64,000 nucleotides of DNA from contig NC_063167.1 in NCBI RefSeq assembly GCF_023159225.1, forward strand, positions 72,045,798 through 72,109,797, given 5' to 3'. The notes under the pieces were generated by a model, which had not been told where the DNA came from, ran no database searches, and was given only the letters and a program-made list of their open reading frames with translations. Made by a program: the position numbers and the translations under genes. The stretch comes from Perognathus longimembris pacificus (Eukaryota; Chordata; Mammalia; Rodentia; Heteromyidae). Positions 21,511-31,825 of the stretch are shown here, one piece after another; positions within the stretch are counted from its first letter, which is position 1; every line of letters begins with the position of its first letter.

Positions 21511-21945
21511 AGGAGACTTTTTGAGAGGCATTTTGTAGATGTGGTTACTATCAACAATTAATTTTAAATATAAGGATCCCCTTCAACAATGAGCATAGGC
21601 CTCATCTAATTATTCAAAAAGCCTTAAGAGCAAACGGAAGAAGAAATTCTGCCCCAAGACTTTGATGTCCACTCACCTGAGTTTTGAATTCTATACTTGC
21701 CAATCTTCACAATCATGTGAGTCAGTTCATGTGTGTGTGCATGCACGTGTGTGTGTATAGCCTCCTATTGGTCCCACTTCTCTAGAAAACCCTACAATCA
21801 TTCCATCTTTATAATAAAACTTCAAATAAAATAACTTCTATCTTCCAACTTCTATCCTTCACCTTTTTTCACAGCTTCTTAATCTATTCTAGTCTGTTCC
21901 TCTAGAACAACAAAAGGAGTAAAATTCACATTTCACTGAGTGTTC
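21511..21945. other. Spacer, no gene recognised
   Basis: It contains a short alternating TG/CATG tract (about 21732-21758) and pyrimidine-rich DNA. No repeat family or coding signal was recognised. Confidence 0.45.
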
Positions 21946-21959
21946 AGAAACAGTGGCCA

Positions 21960-22176
21960 GGGGCTGGGAGTATGGCCTAGTGGCAAGAGTGCTTGCCTCC
22001 TACACATGAAGCTCTCAGTTCGATTCCCCAGCACCACATATATGGAAAACGGCCAGAGGGGGCGCTGTGGCTCAAGTGGCAGAGTGCTAGCCTTGAGCAA
22101 GAAGAGGCCAGGGATGGTGCTCAGGCCCTGAGTCCAAGGCCCAGGACTGGCCAAAAAAAAAAAAAAAAAAAAAAAA
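21960..22176 (+). mobile_element. Family A dimeric SINE
   Basis: Full-length ID plus Geo with poly-A tail of about 25. The 14-bp duplication AGAAACAGTGGCCA (21946-21959 and 22177-22190) is perfect. Intact boxes in both monomers indicate a fairly young copy. Confidence 0.94.
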
Positions 22177-22197
22177 AGAAACAGTGGCCAAGAAAAA

Positions 22198-22266
22198 GCT
22201 ACTCAGGAAGCTGAGATCTGAGCATCATGGTTTGAAGCCAGGCAGAAAAAAACCTGTGAGACTTTT
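22198..22266 (+). mobile_element. Family B left-monomer fragment
   Basis: GCTACTCAGGAAGCTGAGAT and the following TTTGAAGCCAGGCAG are the middle of the 7SL/B1-like monomer. Both ends are truncated. Confidence 0.65.
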
Positions 22267-22277
22267 TGTGTACATTT

Positions 22278-22376
22278 CTTATGGCCATTTTCTATATATG
22301 TGGTGTTTGGGAATCGAACTCAGGCCTTCATGTATAGGAGGCAAGCACTCTTGCCACTAGGCCATATTCCCAGCTG
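22278..22376 (-). mobile_element. ID monomer of family A, reverse
   Basis: On the minus strand it runs from AGCTGGGAATATGGCCTAGT through the B box to a TATAGAAAATGGCCATAAG end. The Geo half is absent. Confidence 0.8.
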
Positions 22377-22723
22377 CTCTTGCCTTTTTGAAGTGACATC
22401 TTGAGCTCCTGTTTCTTTCTTCTCAGCATCAGCATCTCCTGCTCCCTGATTACTCTGTCCTTCCCTTCCTTCTGCTTTACCACTGGTGTCTGCAGCCATC
22501 TTCCACGTGGCTCCTTTGGGAAGCTCATTAGTATGCAGTTACGGCCTCTTCTCCACATCATTGGCAGCGGTGAATGAGGAAGACGCTGGGTGGGAAAATG
22601 GGAAGGACTTCCTGTCCCAACCCAGAGATGCTCACACAAGCAGACCCAGAGAAGGAAAAGGAAGCATTCGAGTGAGTCTCAGCATCTGCTTTCCATCAAT
22701 TAACTAATGAATTCATTCTGCCA
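22377..22723. other. Spacer, no gene recognised
   Basis: No repeat family or domain was recognised in this 350-base interval. It is flanked by SINEs on both sides. Confidence 0.45.
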
Positions 22724-22929
22724 GCTTGAACTCGGCTCAGTGTCTCGAGCTTTTGCTTTGCCCTGTAGGCTCAAGGCTGATGCTCTACCACTTGAGCCAC
22801 AGCTCCATTTCCAGCTTGAGTTCATTGAAGAGAAGAGTCTCATGGACTTTCCTGCCTGGGCTGGCTTTGTCCTCAGACCTTAGCCTTCTGAGTAGCTACA
22901 AATATAGGCATGAGCCATCCATGCCTGGC
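22724..22929 (-). mobile_element. Family B dimeric SINE, reverse
   Basis: The minus strand starts TGCCAGGCATGGATGGCTCA, contains the B1-like left monomer and a Geo with GTGGCTCAAGTGGTAGAGCA. The 3' tail is poorly preserved. Confidence 0.83.
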
Positions 22930-23144
22930 AACTTTTTTTCTTATAAGTTGGTTGGTTTCCCCAGGTATTTGTTATAGTAGCAGAAAGCTGCTGACTAGCA
23001 TAGTGAAGGCTGAGGGGCAGTACGAGTGCAGAGGGGCCGGGGCAGGAAAGGATTGGGAACAGTGTGAACGAGGGAATCAAACAAGTTGAGTCTTTAATCT
23101 TACACAGAAATTGTTACCATAAATACAACAGTTTCAACCTGAAC

Positions 23145-23242
23145 TAGGGGAGCTGGGGGGCTCAAGCAGGGTACCAGGCTTCACCTAAGAAATGAGGCCC
23201 TAAGTTTATGTCCCACGAATAGCATGCGCGCGCACACACACA
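23145..23242 (+). mobile_element. Degenerate Geo monomer with CA-rich tail
   Basis: GGGGGGCTCAAGCAGGGTAC and ATGAGGCCCTAAGTTTATGT preserve the A-box and B-box surroundings of Geo. The tail is GCATGCGCGCGCACACAC, again an alternating tract. The call is tentative because of divergence. Confidence 0.45.
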
Positions 23243-23249
23243 AATGAAC

Positions 23250-23583
23250 TTATGCGAGGAATTTTAGCTATCATATAACACTCAGGAAATATATGGAGAT
23301 GTTTGCAGGTCTTTGGGATGCCTCTAGGTCTTTGGGAAGTGATGTGTTTTGATTCTTTTTTCGGTTCTTTTCATATTATCTGTCCTAATAAAGTTGGTTT
23401 TCCATCAGTGGACCAACGAATAGGATGCTTGTGAGTGAGCCCCAAGTTGTATTCTTCAACTGTACATCTTCTTGAACTCTGAGGGGCTGTGCTGTGCCTT
23501 TACTTCCCTCTGCTGGTTGCGTCGTTAATTGCAGGGACTTCTTTTAAATTTTTTTTCTTTCTTTGTTTATTTGTTTACTATTT
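23250..23583. other. Spacer, no gene recognised
   Basis: A TTCCCTCTGCTGG word at about 23506 only weakly resembles a reverse CTCF motif. Nothing else was recognised. Confidence 0.4.
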
Positions 23584-23751
23584 TTGCCAGTCCTGGGGCT
23601 TGAACTCAGGGCCTGAGCATGTCCCTGGCTTCTTTTTACCCAAAGCTATCACTCTACCACTTGTGCCACAGCACCACTTTGGGCTTTTTCTATATTGTGG
23701 TGCTGAGGAATACGAGGTGAGCATTTACCACTAGGCCATATTCCCAACCCT
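23584..23751 (-). mobile_element. Family A dimeric SINE, reverse, with ID deletion
   Basis: On the plus strand it reads GCCAGTCCTGGGGCTTGAAC, then the Geo complement, then a shortened ID complement ending CACTAGGCCATATTCCCA. About 30 bases of the ID B-box region are missing. Confidence 0.83.
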
Positions 23752-23935
23752 AAAATTTATTTTTTGATTAAACAGTTTTACAAAGGTGTTTCAATTCAGC
23801 ACGACAGTTTAAGGGTACAGTGCACCTTGATCAATGCCACCCCTCTCCCTTTTCACCCTTCCCAACCTCTCAAGTTACCTGGCTCCATTTTCACATACGT
23901 ACATTGAGTAGTATTAAGACTGCATCCGCCCACCA
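23752..23935 (-). mobile_element. Possible reverse L1 3' end, relative of 11262-11425
   Basis: A T-rich start, GTTTTACAAAGGTGTTTCAA and a CCACCCCTCTCCC pyrimidine block align loosely with 11262-11425. I treat both as one old family, probably a reversed L1 3' UTR. Low certainty. Confidence 0.35.
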
Positions 23936-23965
23936 TTCCTCTCTCCAATGAATGGATTTTAAAAA

Positions 23966-24232
23966 TGAGCAGGAGGCTAGTGCCATGGCTCATCCATGCT
24001 GCCAACTACACAGAAGGCAGAAATTGTGAATGTTGTGGTTCAAGGCCAGCCAGGGTAAAAATTAGTGGGATCCCTCCCATATACATAGGAGATTTAAGTT
24101 GGAAGATCAGGCTCTGAGAGTAGTCCAGGCAAAAGAAACAAGGGACCTAGATGAAAAATAACCTAAAGCAAAAAAGTATGGAGGTGTGGTACAAGTGGCA
24201 GAAGGTTCAAATCCCAATACTGTCTCTCCAAA
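23966..24232 (+). mobile_element. Family B dimeric SINE, highly diverged
   Basis: The B1-like words GGCTCATCCATGCTGCCAAC and GGTTCAAGGCCAGCCAGGG are followed at the expected distance by a Geo-like ACAAGTGGCAGAAGGTTCAA. One of the older copies. Confidence 0.6.
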
Positions 24233-24517
24233 TACAAGGACATTTTTTTCAGAATGGCAAATAGTGAAATACCTGTTTTTGTTTTCTAAATTTCCTTGTC
24301 TTCTATTTAATACTTCCTTTGCTTTCCTTTGCATTAATCTACTTTACTTTTCTCCTTTCATCTCAGATACAACAAAGGCTTATAGTCAATAACCATATCA
24401 CCTATGTACTGAAGGTACCCAGCACATTTCTGAGGGGAAAAAAAGTCAGTTACTAAGTCTGCCAAAGGCCTAGAGCCTGAATTTCAGTTTCCAAATTTGT
24501 GCAGTAAGAGGTGTTCC

Positions 24518-24632
24518 AGAATGTTCACTCATTCACTCAGCTAACATTGATATAGCTCCTACTATATGTCAGACAGGATGTTAGGCGCTGAGACAAAAGC
24601 TACAGTTCTTGCTGTCTAGGTTATAAGGAATT
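24518..24632 (-). mobile_element. LINE-2 3'-end fossil, reverse
   Basis: TTCACTCATTCACTCAGCTA, ATAGCTCCTACTATATGTCA and TTCTTGCTGTCTAGGTTATA follow the order of a reversed L2 3' end (the ATTCATTC..CCTACTATGTGCCAGGCA..GGAGCTTA pattern). L2 is an ancient family, consistent with the divergence. Confidence 0.65.
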
Positions 24633-24643
24633 TTTTTTAAAGT

Positions 24644-24762
24644 GCAGCTGGGTGCAGTGTCTCACTCCTGTAATCTCTGCCTCTTGGGAGGTGGATCTTA
24701 GAAGGATGGCCTTTCAAGGGCAGGCTCCCAGCTCTGGGCTTAGACATGCATTTCTGAAGCAA
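24644..24762 (+). mobile_element. B1-like left-monomer fragment
   Basis: CAGCTGGGTGCAGTGTCTCA and CTCCTGTAATCTCTGCCTCT fit the 5' end of the 7SL-like monomer. The continuation is heavily diverged. Confidence 0.55.
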
Positions 24763-24967
24763 AAATTTTAAGAACCTGGACAAATCAGGGCAAGTACCTG
24801 GCCTCCTTCTAATTTGTAACTCCTGTCTCACTTACCATGTCACTAGCAAGAAGACAATGCAAAACCACACCGTACCCTGCTCAGGAGTCTTCAGCTGTTC
24901 TCTATCATCTATGAGTGTGAACTGGACCTGCAATACAGACACTTACACATTCAGGCAGGAATAACAA

Positions 24968-25215
24968 ACATGTGGCATGAACTGCTGGTGAAAGGTCCTA
25001 GCTATTCAGGAGGCTGTGATGTGAGGATCAAGGGTCAAAGCCAGTCCAGGCAAGGAAATCTGTGAGACACTTATCTCTAGTTAACCACCAAAAAACAGAC
25101 ATGGAGCTGTGTCCCACATAATACAGTGCCAGCTTTGAGCAAAAGTGGCTCATGAGAACATGAGGCCCTGCGTTCAAGCCCCAAAATAAAGCACAAAAAT
25201 AAATAAGTAAATACA
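24968..25215 (+). mobile_element. Family B dimeric SINE
   Basis: TCCTAGCTATTCAGGAGGCT, the TCTAGTTAACCACCAAAAAA linker and a diverged Geo (GAGCTGTGTCCCACATAATA, TTCAAGCCCC) end in an AAATAAATAAGTAAA tail. Confidence 0.82.
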
Positions 25216-26427
25216 TGTCTTAGGGTTTGAAGCTATGAGAACGGAAGTTTCTTTCTATATGGGTCTTAAAGCCTCTGGGAGTTGAACTCCCATTGTGAAT
25301 ATACAGAGGATCTCAGATTGACTACACTTCAGAATCTCAAACTACCAATGTGCTAATCAGTCTGGGGACACGCACACTGTGTTTTTTAATGGTGTACATG
25401 CAGATGAGAACATTGCTGAGCAGGCCTGACTATCTGACTTCTCAAGCGGTAGAGGATTCTCTCTGTACTCAGCGGATGACTGAGCACCAGGGAGCAACCC
25501 TGGTGCTGAGGAGGGCCTAGCCTCTGGCAAAAAGGCAGAAGAGAACATGCTGGAAGGGGAGGTATGAAGATGAGCATTTCTTTCTGCCATCTTCTTATGC
25601 ACATAGGCACAGGTTGCAGCAGCTGACTCTGGAGAGCCTTCCTTGGACATGGTTGGCTCTGCTTCGCCCAGTGTCTTTTCCCCAGGCAGGAGTCTGGAGA
25701 CAAAGGCCAGAGCAGGTCAGAACTGAAAGGGTGAAGGGAGAAGGAAAGAAGTCGCCAGCCATGGCCAGCAGGTGGCGCCACACTGGGTTTGTCTGGTTAG
25801 TCTTCCTCGGAGTGGGGAGGCCAAGAATAAGCAGCAGAAGGAAGGCAGGAGGATGGGAAGGAAGGCCCCAAAGCAAAAGCTGTGGGGAATGCAGCTCATC
25901 AGGTTGAACAATAACCAGAATTTATTTATTTTTTTTCTAGTTTTTCTGGGAAAGGAAACAGATACCACTTGCTGGGAAAGTTATGTGAGGGGAGAATGCA
26001 TCCTCCCCCTCCCCAGAGGGCTAAATAGAACCATATTGGGCCTTCTCCGGCCACTCAGGGGAGCCGCTTTGCAAGGGAGTGAAGTGTTTTATTGAAGAAA
26101 CTCCAAGGCAGGAGGATGGATGCCTCAGTGAGAGGCAGGCTGACAGCCCGGCAGATGGAAACAGCCCGTGCAATGCATGTGGTGGAAAGCTGAAGGTAGA
26201 GGAGTTCACAGATCCATGACGCCTTTTATCTGCGCACCCATAGCTCTGGACCAAAGGCAGCTGGGAGAATACCAGAATGAATTGGGCCAGTGGTAGCCTC
26301 TGGAGTTGGTAAACTGAGGCCCTCTATTCAACTGGTTTCTTGAATTTTTTATATTGTCTCTAAATGTCGTACAAAGGGGTTCACTTCCTCTACTCAATCC
26401 TGCCACATCTATAAAAGAGATACTTCT
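25216..26427. other. Unmasked spacer with a strong CTCF-like motif
   Basis: About 1.2 kb without recognised repeats. Overlapping frames of up to 131 codons occur on both strands, but none has a known domain. The CTCF-like motif at 25765-25780 is the main landmark. Confidence 0.45.
25765..25780 (+). promoter_or_regulatory. CTCF-like core motif, plus orientation
   Basis: CCAGCAGGTGGCGCCA fits the CTCF consensus CCASYAGRKGGCR without a mismatch and lies in repeat-free DNA. It is the best such match I found in the window. Binding is not demonstrable from sequence. Confidence 0.72.
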
Positions 26428-26648
26428 GCTGGCACTGGTGACTCGTGACTCTAACAGCTGCTCAGGAGGCTGAGATCTGAGGATCATGGTTCAAATCCAG
26501 TCTGAGCAGGAAAATTCATGACACTTTTATCTCCAATTAACCAGCAAAAAGCCAGGAGTGGAGCTGTGGCTCCAGTGGTAGAGTGCCAGCCTTGAGTGAA
26601 AAAGCCAAATGAGAATGTGAGTTCCTGAGTTCAAGCCCCAGTACCAGC

Positions 26649-26701
<53 letters not shown>
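26428..26701 (+). mobile_element. Family B dimeric SINE with (CA)n tail
   Basis: The left monomer (TGCTGGCACTGGTGACTCGT, CTGCTCAGGAGGCTGAGA), the CTCCAATTAACCAGC linker and Geo (GTGGCTCCAGTGGTAGAG) run to about 26650. A (CA)n run of about 24 units follows (26653-26701). Confidence 0.9.
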
Positions 26702-26705
<4 letters not shown>

Positions 26706-26844
26706 TATCTTTCACTCTTTCTTTGGGCAGTTATGAGGGAGTAAATTTATGTATGAGAACTGCCTGGCTTTTAATGAGTAGTCAAGTGACTCTCCACAGA
26801 AGCGCCAACAGTTACACCCTCCACAAACAGCCTGCTGCTCACTG

Positions 26845-26960
26845 TATGTGGTGGCTTAGTTTTCTCAAGTGAAAATACAAAGGAATAATGATACCTTCTT
26901 CCCTGGGATGAAGAAGGCACAAATGTGAGTCACTCATTCAACCTAAGAAATGTTATTTGT
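26845..26960 (+). mobile_element. MIR fossil
   Basis: GTGGCTTAGTTTTCTCAAGT and GGAATAATGATACCTTCTTC follow the MIR order of CAGTTTCCTCATCTGTAAAATG then GGATAATAATACCTACC. A tRNA-derived ancient SINE, strongly diverged. Confidence 0.5.
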
Positions 26961-27094
26961 TAGCAGTAGCTTCGTTTTGGATAAAGTTCCCAAGTCACCA
27001 TATTGCCACTCAACAAATATTAACAAAGAATAAGGTGTTAACCTCTTTTCATTTCACCATAGCGAAAGGTCTATTTTAGTTCTCCTGTCTGGGA

Positions 27095-27195
27095 AGTGAA
27101 GGAGACATGGCTCCAGTAGTAGAGCACCAGCCTTGAGCAAAATAAACCAAGAGTGAGTGCAAGGCCCTGATTTCAAGCCCCAATACTGGCAGGAA
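27095..27195 (+). mobile_element. Solo Geo monomer
   Basis: GACATGGCTCCAGTAGTAGA, CACCAGCCTTGAGCAAAATA and TTTCAAGCCCCAATACTGGC identify the shared right monomer. The tail is an AAACAAACAAAC run. No left monomer is visible. Confidence 0.72.
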
Positions 27196-28149
27196 AAACA
27201 AACAAACAAAAAGAAATTCTCAGCTTCCTTAGCTACCATGGTCCTCACACTCGTAGTCCTGCCTCAGCAATCTGCAAATGTATGAAGCATTCTCCGTGAG
27301 ATTGGGAGATCGCGGTAGATTGCCTTGTCGGCTGCTCACCATGGACCCCAGAGACACAGCTCTTTTCCACATGGCTCAAGAGTGACCAACTTCTCCCAAA
27401 AGAAGACTTGGGTGATGTGTTGCGATTCAACCCCAGAAAGGCTCTGTCCAGCCCTGCCTTGATCACCTTCCTTTGGCCACTCGCCTAGGTCGCGTCACTC
27501 TCCCCTCCCCTGAGCTGCAGTAGCCGGGATGTGGGTGGCTTTAGTTCTTTCCTAGTGTTGTGTCTCACACTCAACTGGTCTTCTCCAGTTTCAACTTTGG
27601 CTCCTGCAAGATCTTCCCTTGGGGTTTATTCTGCACCATACTCTTCTTCCCTTGAGAGATCCCATTCTGTCTCCCCTGGATTTAATCACCCCCATGGCCT
27701 GATGGGGCACGCAGCAACGACAGTGGCAGGGACTGTCACCGCTGTGGCATTGAGCCTCTGTATTTCCTGTCTCAGGAGTTAGGAAGAGCCATAAAACCAA
27801 TTCTGCAAAGGAAATGTGAGCAGTGTGTGGTGTCACTCCCAGGCTTATGGAACGAACAGTCCTCATGGGATTCTTTAGCCTCTGTCTTCTCCTGCTCAGG
27901 GCACCCAGAACCCTGGTTGTAGATGTGGAAGTCACAAGATGGTGTAGCTTGTCAGCTTGGTCTCTAGGTGATGCACTGGCACAGAGCACCTCTGGGACAC
28001 AAATGCACCTGTGGGTGAGGAAAACATCACCCTGTGCCTTTGGGATTTGGGGTTTCTGAGACTCCAGTTATGAAACCTATCTTTTCCTGAGTTCTCAGCC
28101 TAATAGCACATCATTCTCCTGTAGTTAATAAGTAAATTATTTCTTCCTC
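27196..28149. other. Spacer, no gene recognised
   Basis: Nearly 1 kb without a firm repeat assignment. A minus-strand frame of 132 codons and plus-strand frames of about 80 codons overlap and lack domains. The segment at 27880-27960 faintly resembles old transposon sequence but cannot be named. Confidence 0.4.
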
Positions 28150-28151
28150 GT

Positions 28152-28185
<34 letters not shown>

Positions 28186-28409
28186 GGTGCTGAGACTTGA
28201 ACTCAGGGCCTCCCATTCCTACTTGGCTTTTTCACTCAAAGCTAGTGCTCTGCCACTTGAACCACAGCTCCACTTCCGGTTTTTTTGCTAGTTAATTGGA
28301 GGTAAGAGTCTCATGGACTTTCTGCCCAGCCTGGCTTCAAACAGTGATCCTCATATCTCAACCTCCTAACTAACTAGGATTATAGCTGTGCAGCACCAAT
28401 GCCCAGCTA
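28150..28409 (-). mobile_element. Family B dimeric SINE with (CA)n tail, reverse
   Basis: The minus strand starts TAGCTGGGCATTGGTGCTGC, passes the B1-like monomer and CTCCAATTAACTAGC linker into Geo, and ends in a CA tail (TG on plus, 28150-28184). Confidence 0.87.
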
Positions 28410-28439
28410 ATATAGTATTTCTTAAAAAAAAAAATCAAA

Positions 28440-28552
28440 TCAAGCTGTGAGAGAGCGAGAGAAGAAGTGACAGTGTCCAAAAAGAAATGTACTCTTTACC
28501 TGACTTGTATAACTGCAACCCATCTATACATCACAATACAAAAATACAAAGC
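28440..28552 (+). mobile_element. L1 3'-end fragment
   Basis: GAAATGTACTCTTTACCTGA, TATAACTGCAACCCATCTAT and ACATCACAATACAAAAATAC match the last part of the GTCTAGG-type L1 3' UTR. Only the end remains. Confidence 0.6.
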
Positions 28553-28599
28553 TCAACACAGTAATTCTAGCCTAGCTTCTTACCAGAGTTTGTTTTGTC

Positions 28600-28794
28600 T
28601 TTTGCCAGTCCTGGGGCTTGAACTCAGGGCCTGAGTATTGTCCCTGGCTTCTTTTTGCTCAAGGCTAACGCTCTACCACTTGAGCCACAGCGCCACTTCT
28701 GGCTTTTTCTATATATGTGGTGCTGAGGAATTGAACCCAGGGCTTCATGTATATGAGGCAAGCACTCTTGCCACTAGGCCATATTCCCAGCCCC
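28600..28794 (-). mobile_element. Family A dimeric SINE, reverse
   Basis: Plus strand: GCCAGTCCTGGGGCTTGAAC, the Geo complement with CACTTGAGCCACAGCGCCAC, then the ID complement ending CTAGGCCATATTCCCAGCCC. Full length. Confidence 0.92.
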
Positions 28795-29412
28795 CACTTC
28801 CCAGTGTTTGTTTGGCATGTGGAGCTCTTGCATGACTCTACTGCGGCCCAGCCAGCCGTGGCTCCACCCTGGGAGCCAGGGGGAACCTCGGCCTCACCCA
28901 CTCCGAGTCAGCCCAATCTCTACTTGCTTTCAAAAATGCCTTCTAGTTGCCTCCTCAGCTCTACAGTCACTACCCTGGAGAGCTAGACAGCCACTTGCCT
29001 TATCTCTGTCCTGCCCATACCCATCAGAGCCAGCTTCTAACTCACCCACGTGGAGCCCTGGGGGTCCCTGGATTGTCCCAGAGGCTTCCTGAACCCTTGC
29101 TCTGCACCTGTGTGCCCTCACCACTCAGGGTCACCTGGAGCATGGTGACAGACCCCTTCCACTGCGCTGTGCCTCACCAGAGCTGAGCGTACAAATGTCA
29201 GCCCTGTCCCATGGCCTTCCTCTGCACCCCACAGCTCACTCGGGGTGACTGCACTGGAATACATGAATGTGTGGGTGAATTAGCTACCCAAAGGCCTGGC
29301 TGGGACTCTTTCAGGATGTGCTTCCTCTCAAGATTATTTGGCTCTGGATCTCTATCCAGTTCCCTTGCCCAGGTTCCAGAATAACCGATGTGGGAGATAT
29401 TCAGTAAAAAGT
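28795..29412. other. Spacer, no gene recognised
   Basis: GC-rich and pyrimidine-leaning, with short overlapping frames on both strands. No domain or repeat family was recognised. Confidence 0.45.
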
Positions 29413-29560
29413 CCTTCCTTCCTTCTTTTATTCCTTCCTTCCCCCTTCCTTCCTTCTTCCTTCCTGCCTTCCTCCTTCCCTCCCTCCCTCTCTCCCTCTC
29501 TCTCCCTTTCTTTCTTCCCTTCTTCTTCCCTATACCTCTGTCCATCCTTTCTTCATTCCC
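29413..29560. repeat. CT-rich (CTTC/CTCC) degenerate microsatellite
   Basis: Mixed CTTC, CTCC and TCTC words form a polypyrimidine tract of about 150 nt. The long frames through it are artefacts. Confidence 0.88.
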
Positions 29561-29594
29561 TTTGATCACAATGACTGAGTCAAAATACAAGCTG

Positions 29595-30025
29595 CATTCT
29601 TATTAGCTCTGTGACTATAGTAAACCCTCTTAACTTCTCTGAGCCACACTTTACCATTAAAAAAAATGAGGTTAGCTGTCTTCTCCACTGAGATTTTTAC
29701 CTCACTGAAAAGTGATAAAGAGGGGCTGGGAATATGGCCTAAGTGGCAAGAGTGCTTGCCTCATATACATGAAGCCCTGGGTTCAATTCCTCAGCACCAC
29801 ATATATACAAAAAGGCCAGAAGTGGCGCTGTAGCTGAAGTTGGCAGAGTGCTAGCCTTGAGCAAAAAGAAGCCAGGGATAGTGCTCAGGCCCTGAGTTCA
29901 AGCCCCAGGACTGGCAAAAAGAAAAAAAAAAAAGAAAAGTGATAAAGATGAACATAAACACATAAAGTACAATGATGCCTGGTATGAAGCAAGCATCCAA
30001 ATAAATATTTGCTAATATTGTTGCC
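29595..30025 (+). mobile_element. MIR fossil split by a family A SINE
   Basis: TTATTAGCTCTGTGACTATA and CTTAACTTCTCTGAGCCACA form the MIR core. After an inserted SINE (29722-29933) the MIR end resumes with GATGCCTGGTATGAAGCAAG and CCAAATAAATATTTGCTAAT. The order and spacing fit one ancient MIR interrupted later. Confidence 0.75.
29722..29933 (+). mobile_element. Family A dimeric SINE
   Basis: Full-length ID plus Geo. The 15-bp duplication GAAAAGTGATAAAGA (29707-29721 and 29934-29948) is perfect and lies in MIR-derived sequence, giving the relative order of insertion. Confidence 0.94.
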
Positions 30026-30299
30026 TTCCTTGAAATGCTCAATAAACAACTAAACTGCAATCCACATTTAATAGCGATTCCTAACCCTAGAATGGAAGTG
30101 AGGCTGACTGCTACTCTGGACATGGGCCCATCCCCCACATACACGCCCCAGGCCTTCTATCTGCAACCAGCATTCCATAGCAGAGTTTTTGTCTTTTGAC
30201 TTAAGACTTGCTCTCCTTTCAAGCACAAATACCACATAAAGTCTTATCAATCATTTATAATGCCCTCATTGAAGTAGCCTGAGACAACCCCAGCTGGAA

Positions 30300-30415
30300 A
30301 TAATAATAAGTCATATTTGTACGGCTCTTTATAATTTACAAAAGAACTCTCACATATTCCAGTACCTTGGTCCTCACAGCCGTGCTCTGGGTTAGGAGCT
30401 GGTAGGATAGGAGCA
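30300..30415 (-). mobile_element. Possible MIR fossil, reverse
   Basis: TCATATTTGTACGGCTCTTT, AAAGAACTCTCACATATTCC and TTGGTCCTCACAGCCGTGCT follow the reversed MIR/MIR3 order (GCTTTACATATATT..ATCCTCACAACAACCCT). Diverged. Confidence 0.5.
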
Positions 30416-30584
30416 CTGTTGGTTTAGACAGAACCCTGACACTCACCAGATTCAGGCATCCAGGCTCCTATGCATGGAAAGCCATGGAATTTTGGACTCA
30501 TTGTCCAATTCTGTGGTTCCCATGCTTTGTCTACTTACATGACCTTTGACACTCTAACAGTACTGTAGCATTTCAGAGCCAGCT

Positions 30585-30770
30585 GTACAGAGCTCACGCC
30601 TAGCTCTGTCACTGGCTGATTAATCTTGGAAAAGCATACAAGTTGAGGGTACTTTAATTTTTCCACTTAGGAAGCAGAGCTGATAGAATTGTTGGGAGAT
30701 CAAATGGGACTCCAGGCTCACAGCCCGTGGCTAGTGAAGGATGGCCATCAACGCTAACATTATTACCTAA
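30585..30770 (+). mobile_element. MIR fossil
   Basis: CCTAGCTCTGTCACTGGCTG, AATCTTGGAAAAGCATACAA and GAATTGTTGGGAGATCAAAT preserve the MIR order of CAGCTCTGCCACTTACTAGC, TTGGGCAAG and GGTTGTTGTGAGGATTAAATG. Confidence 0.6.
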
Positions 30771-31044
30771 TTATAAACGGTGACAGTGGGAAACCTGGGG
30801 TAGCTCCTTGTTCTACAACAAGTTTCTACATGAGAATCCCAGTCAGTGGGATAAATAGATGTCAGGGAATTGAAAAGCGGCTTCAAAATGATGTGCAAGG
30901 CTGGCCCTCCGGGAGCGGCAGAGGGGTAGACACCCGGCAAGCTTTGAGTTCTTCCGGAATGTTACATTTGGCAAGAGACCTTGACAGCTGACTGGCAGGC
31001 AGGCCAAAGCCTGACAGCGTGTACCAGACTCAGAATCAGTGCGT

Positions 31045-31125
31045 GGGGAGTGGAGGTGTGGCATCAGCCCTCACTAAGAAAGCTGAGAGTTGAGAGGCCC
31101 TGAGTTCAAGCCTCAGTACTGGTAG
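31045..31125 (+). mobile_element. Geo monomer fragment
   Basis: GGAGGTGTGGCATCAGCCCT, AAGCTGAGAGTTGAGAGGCC and TGAGTTCAAGCCTCAGTACT match the Geo layout with an internal gap. A family A SINE inserted just downstream. Confidence 0.6.
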
Positions 31126-31143
31126 ATTCCAGGGCTCCTTCTT

Positions 31144-31351
31144 TTTTTTTTTTTTTTTTTTTTTGCCAGTCCTGGTCTTGGACTCAGGGCCTGAGCACTG
31201 TCCCTGGCTTTGCTCAAGGCTAGCACTCTGCCACTTGAGCCACAGCGCCACTTCTGGCCATTTTTTATATATGTGGTGCTGGGGAATCGAACCCAGGGCT
31301 TCATGTATACGAGGCAAGCATTCTTGCCACTAGGCCATATTCCCAGCCCAG
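31144..31351 (-). mobile_element. Family A dimeric SINE, reverse
   Basis: Full length, with a long T run on the plus strand (its poly-A tail) and a perfect 15-bp duplication CCAGGGCTCCTTCTT (31129-31143 and 31352-31366). Confidence 0.94.
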
Positions 31352-31366
31352 CCAGGGCTCCTTCTT

Positions 31367-31825
31367 GAGATACTCTTTCCCTGACCTTCCTGCGCCTTTG
31401 CTTTAGAACTGCAAAAGCCGAGGCCCAGAGATCTTAAGCAGCAGGTTACTTCCCCATGCCTTTTTCATAGGAGACGATGAAAAATTGTTGAGAAATTTAA
31501 AAGGGGAAACAGAGTCCCTCCCAGGGGCTTCCTGCTTCTGCTCCTCTCTCTAGGGAAGGCAGTACCTGCAGTGCTGGCGGCCAGGAGAACAGCAACCTGG
31601 TTCCGGTCCAGAAGGTACAGCTGCCATGACACTGGGGCTTTTCCTTTGTCAACCCTAACACACAGGGAGCACAGGGCCTACTGTCCAGCTCCAGGTCATC
31701 CCCCATGCGGCCTGTGAGGACAGAGCAGGAGCCCTCTGAATGTCTCCACGGAAAAGCCCCCAGCCAGGCCTCACAGCTGGGTGGAAGTAGACATCAACAG
31801 GGTGGGTGTGGAGAGCCCAGAGGGG
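31367..31825. other. Spacer, no gene recognised
   Basis: No firm repeat call. A short patch at 31405-31465 faintly resembles a reverse MIR. Reading frames here are extensions of those in the adjacent minisatellite. Confidence 0.4.

Noticed and set aside
21960..22176. tRNA gene calls within SINE units
   Set aside because: The A and B boxes belong to retroposed ID and Geo monomers with poly-A tails and target-site duplications. No complete cloverleaf with a proper acceptor stem was seen.
23503..23517. Reverse CTCF-like word (TTCCCTCTGCTGGT)
   Set aside because: It lacks the GGC core C on the motif strand and is weaker than the listed sites.
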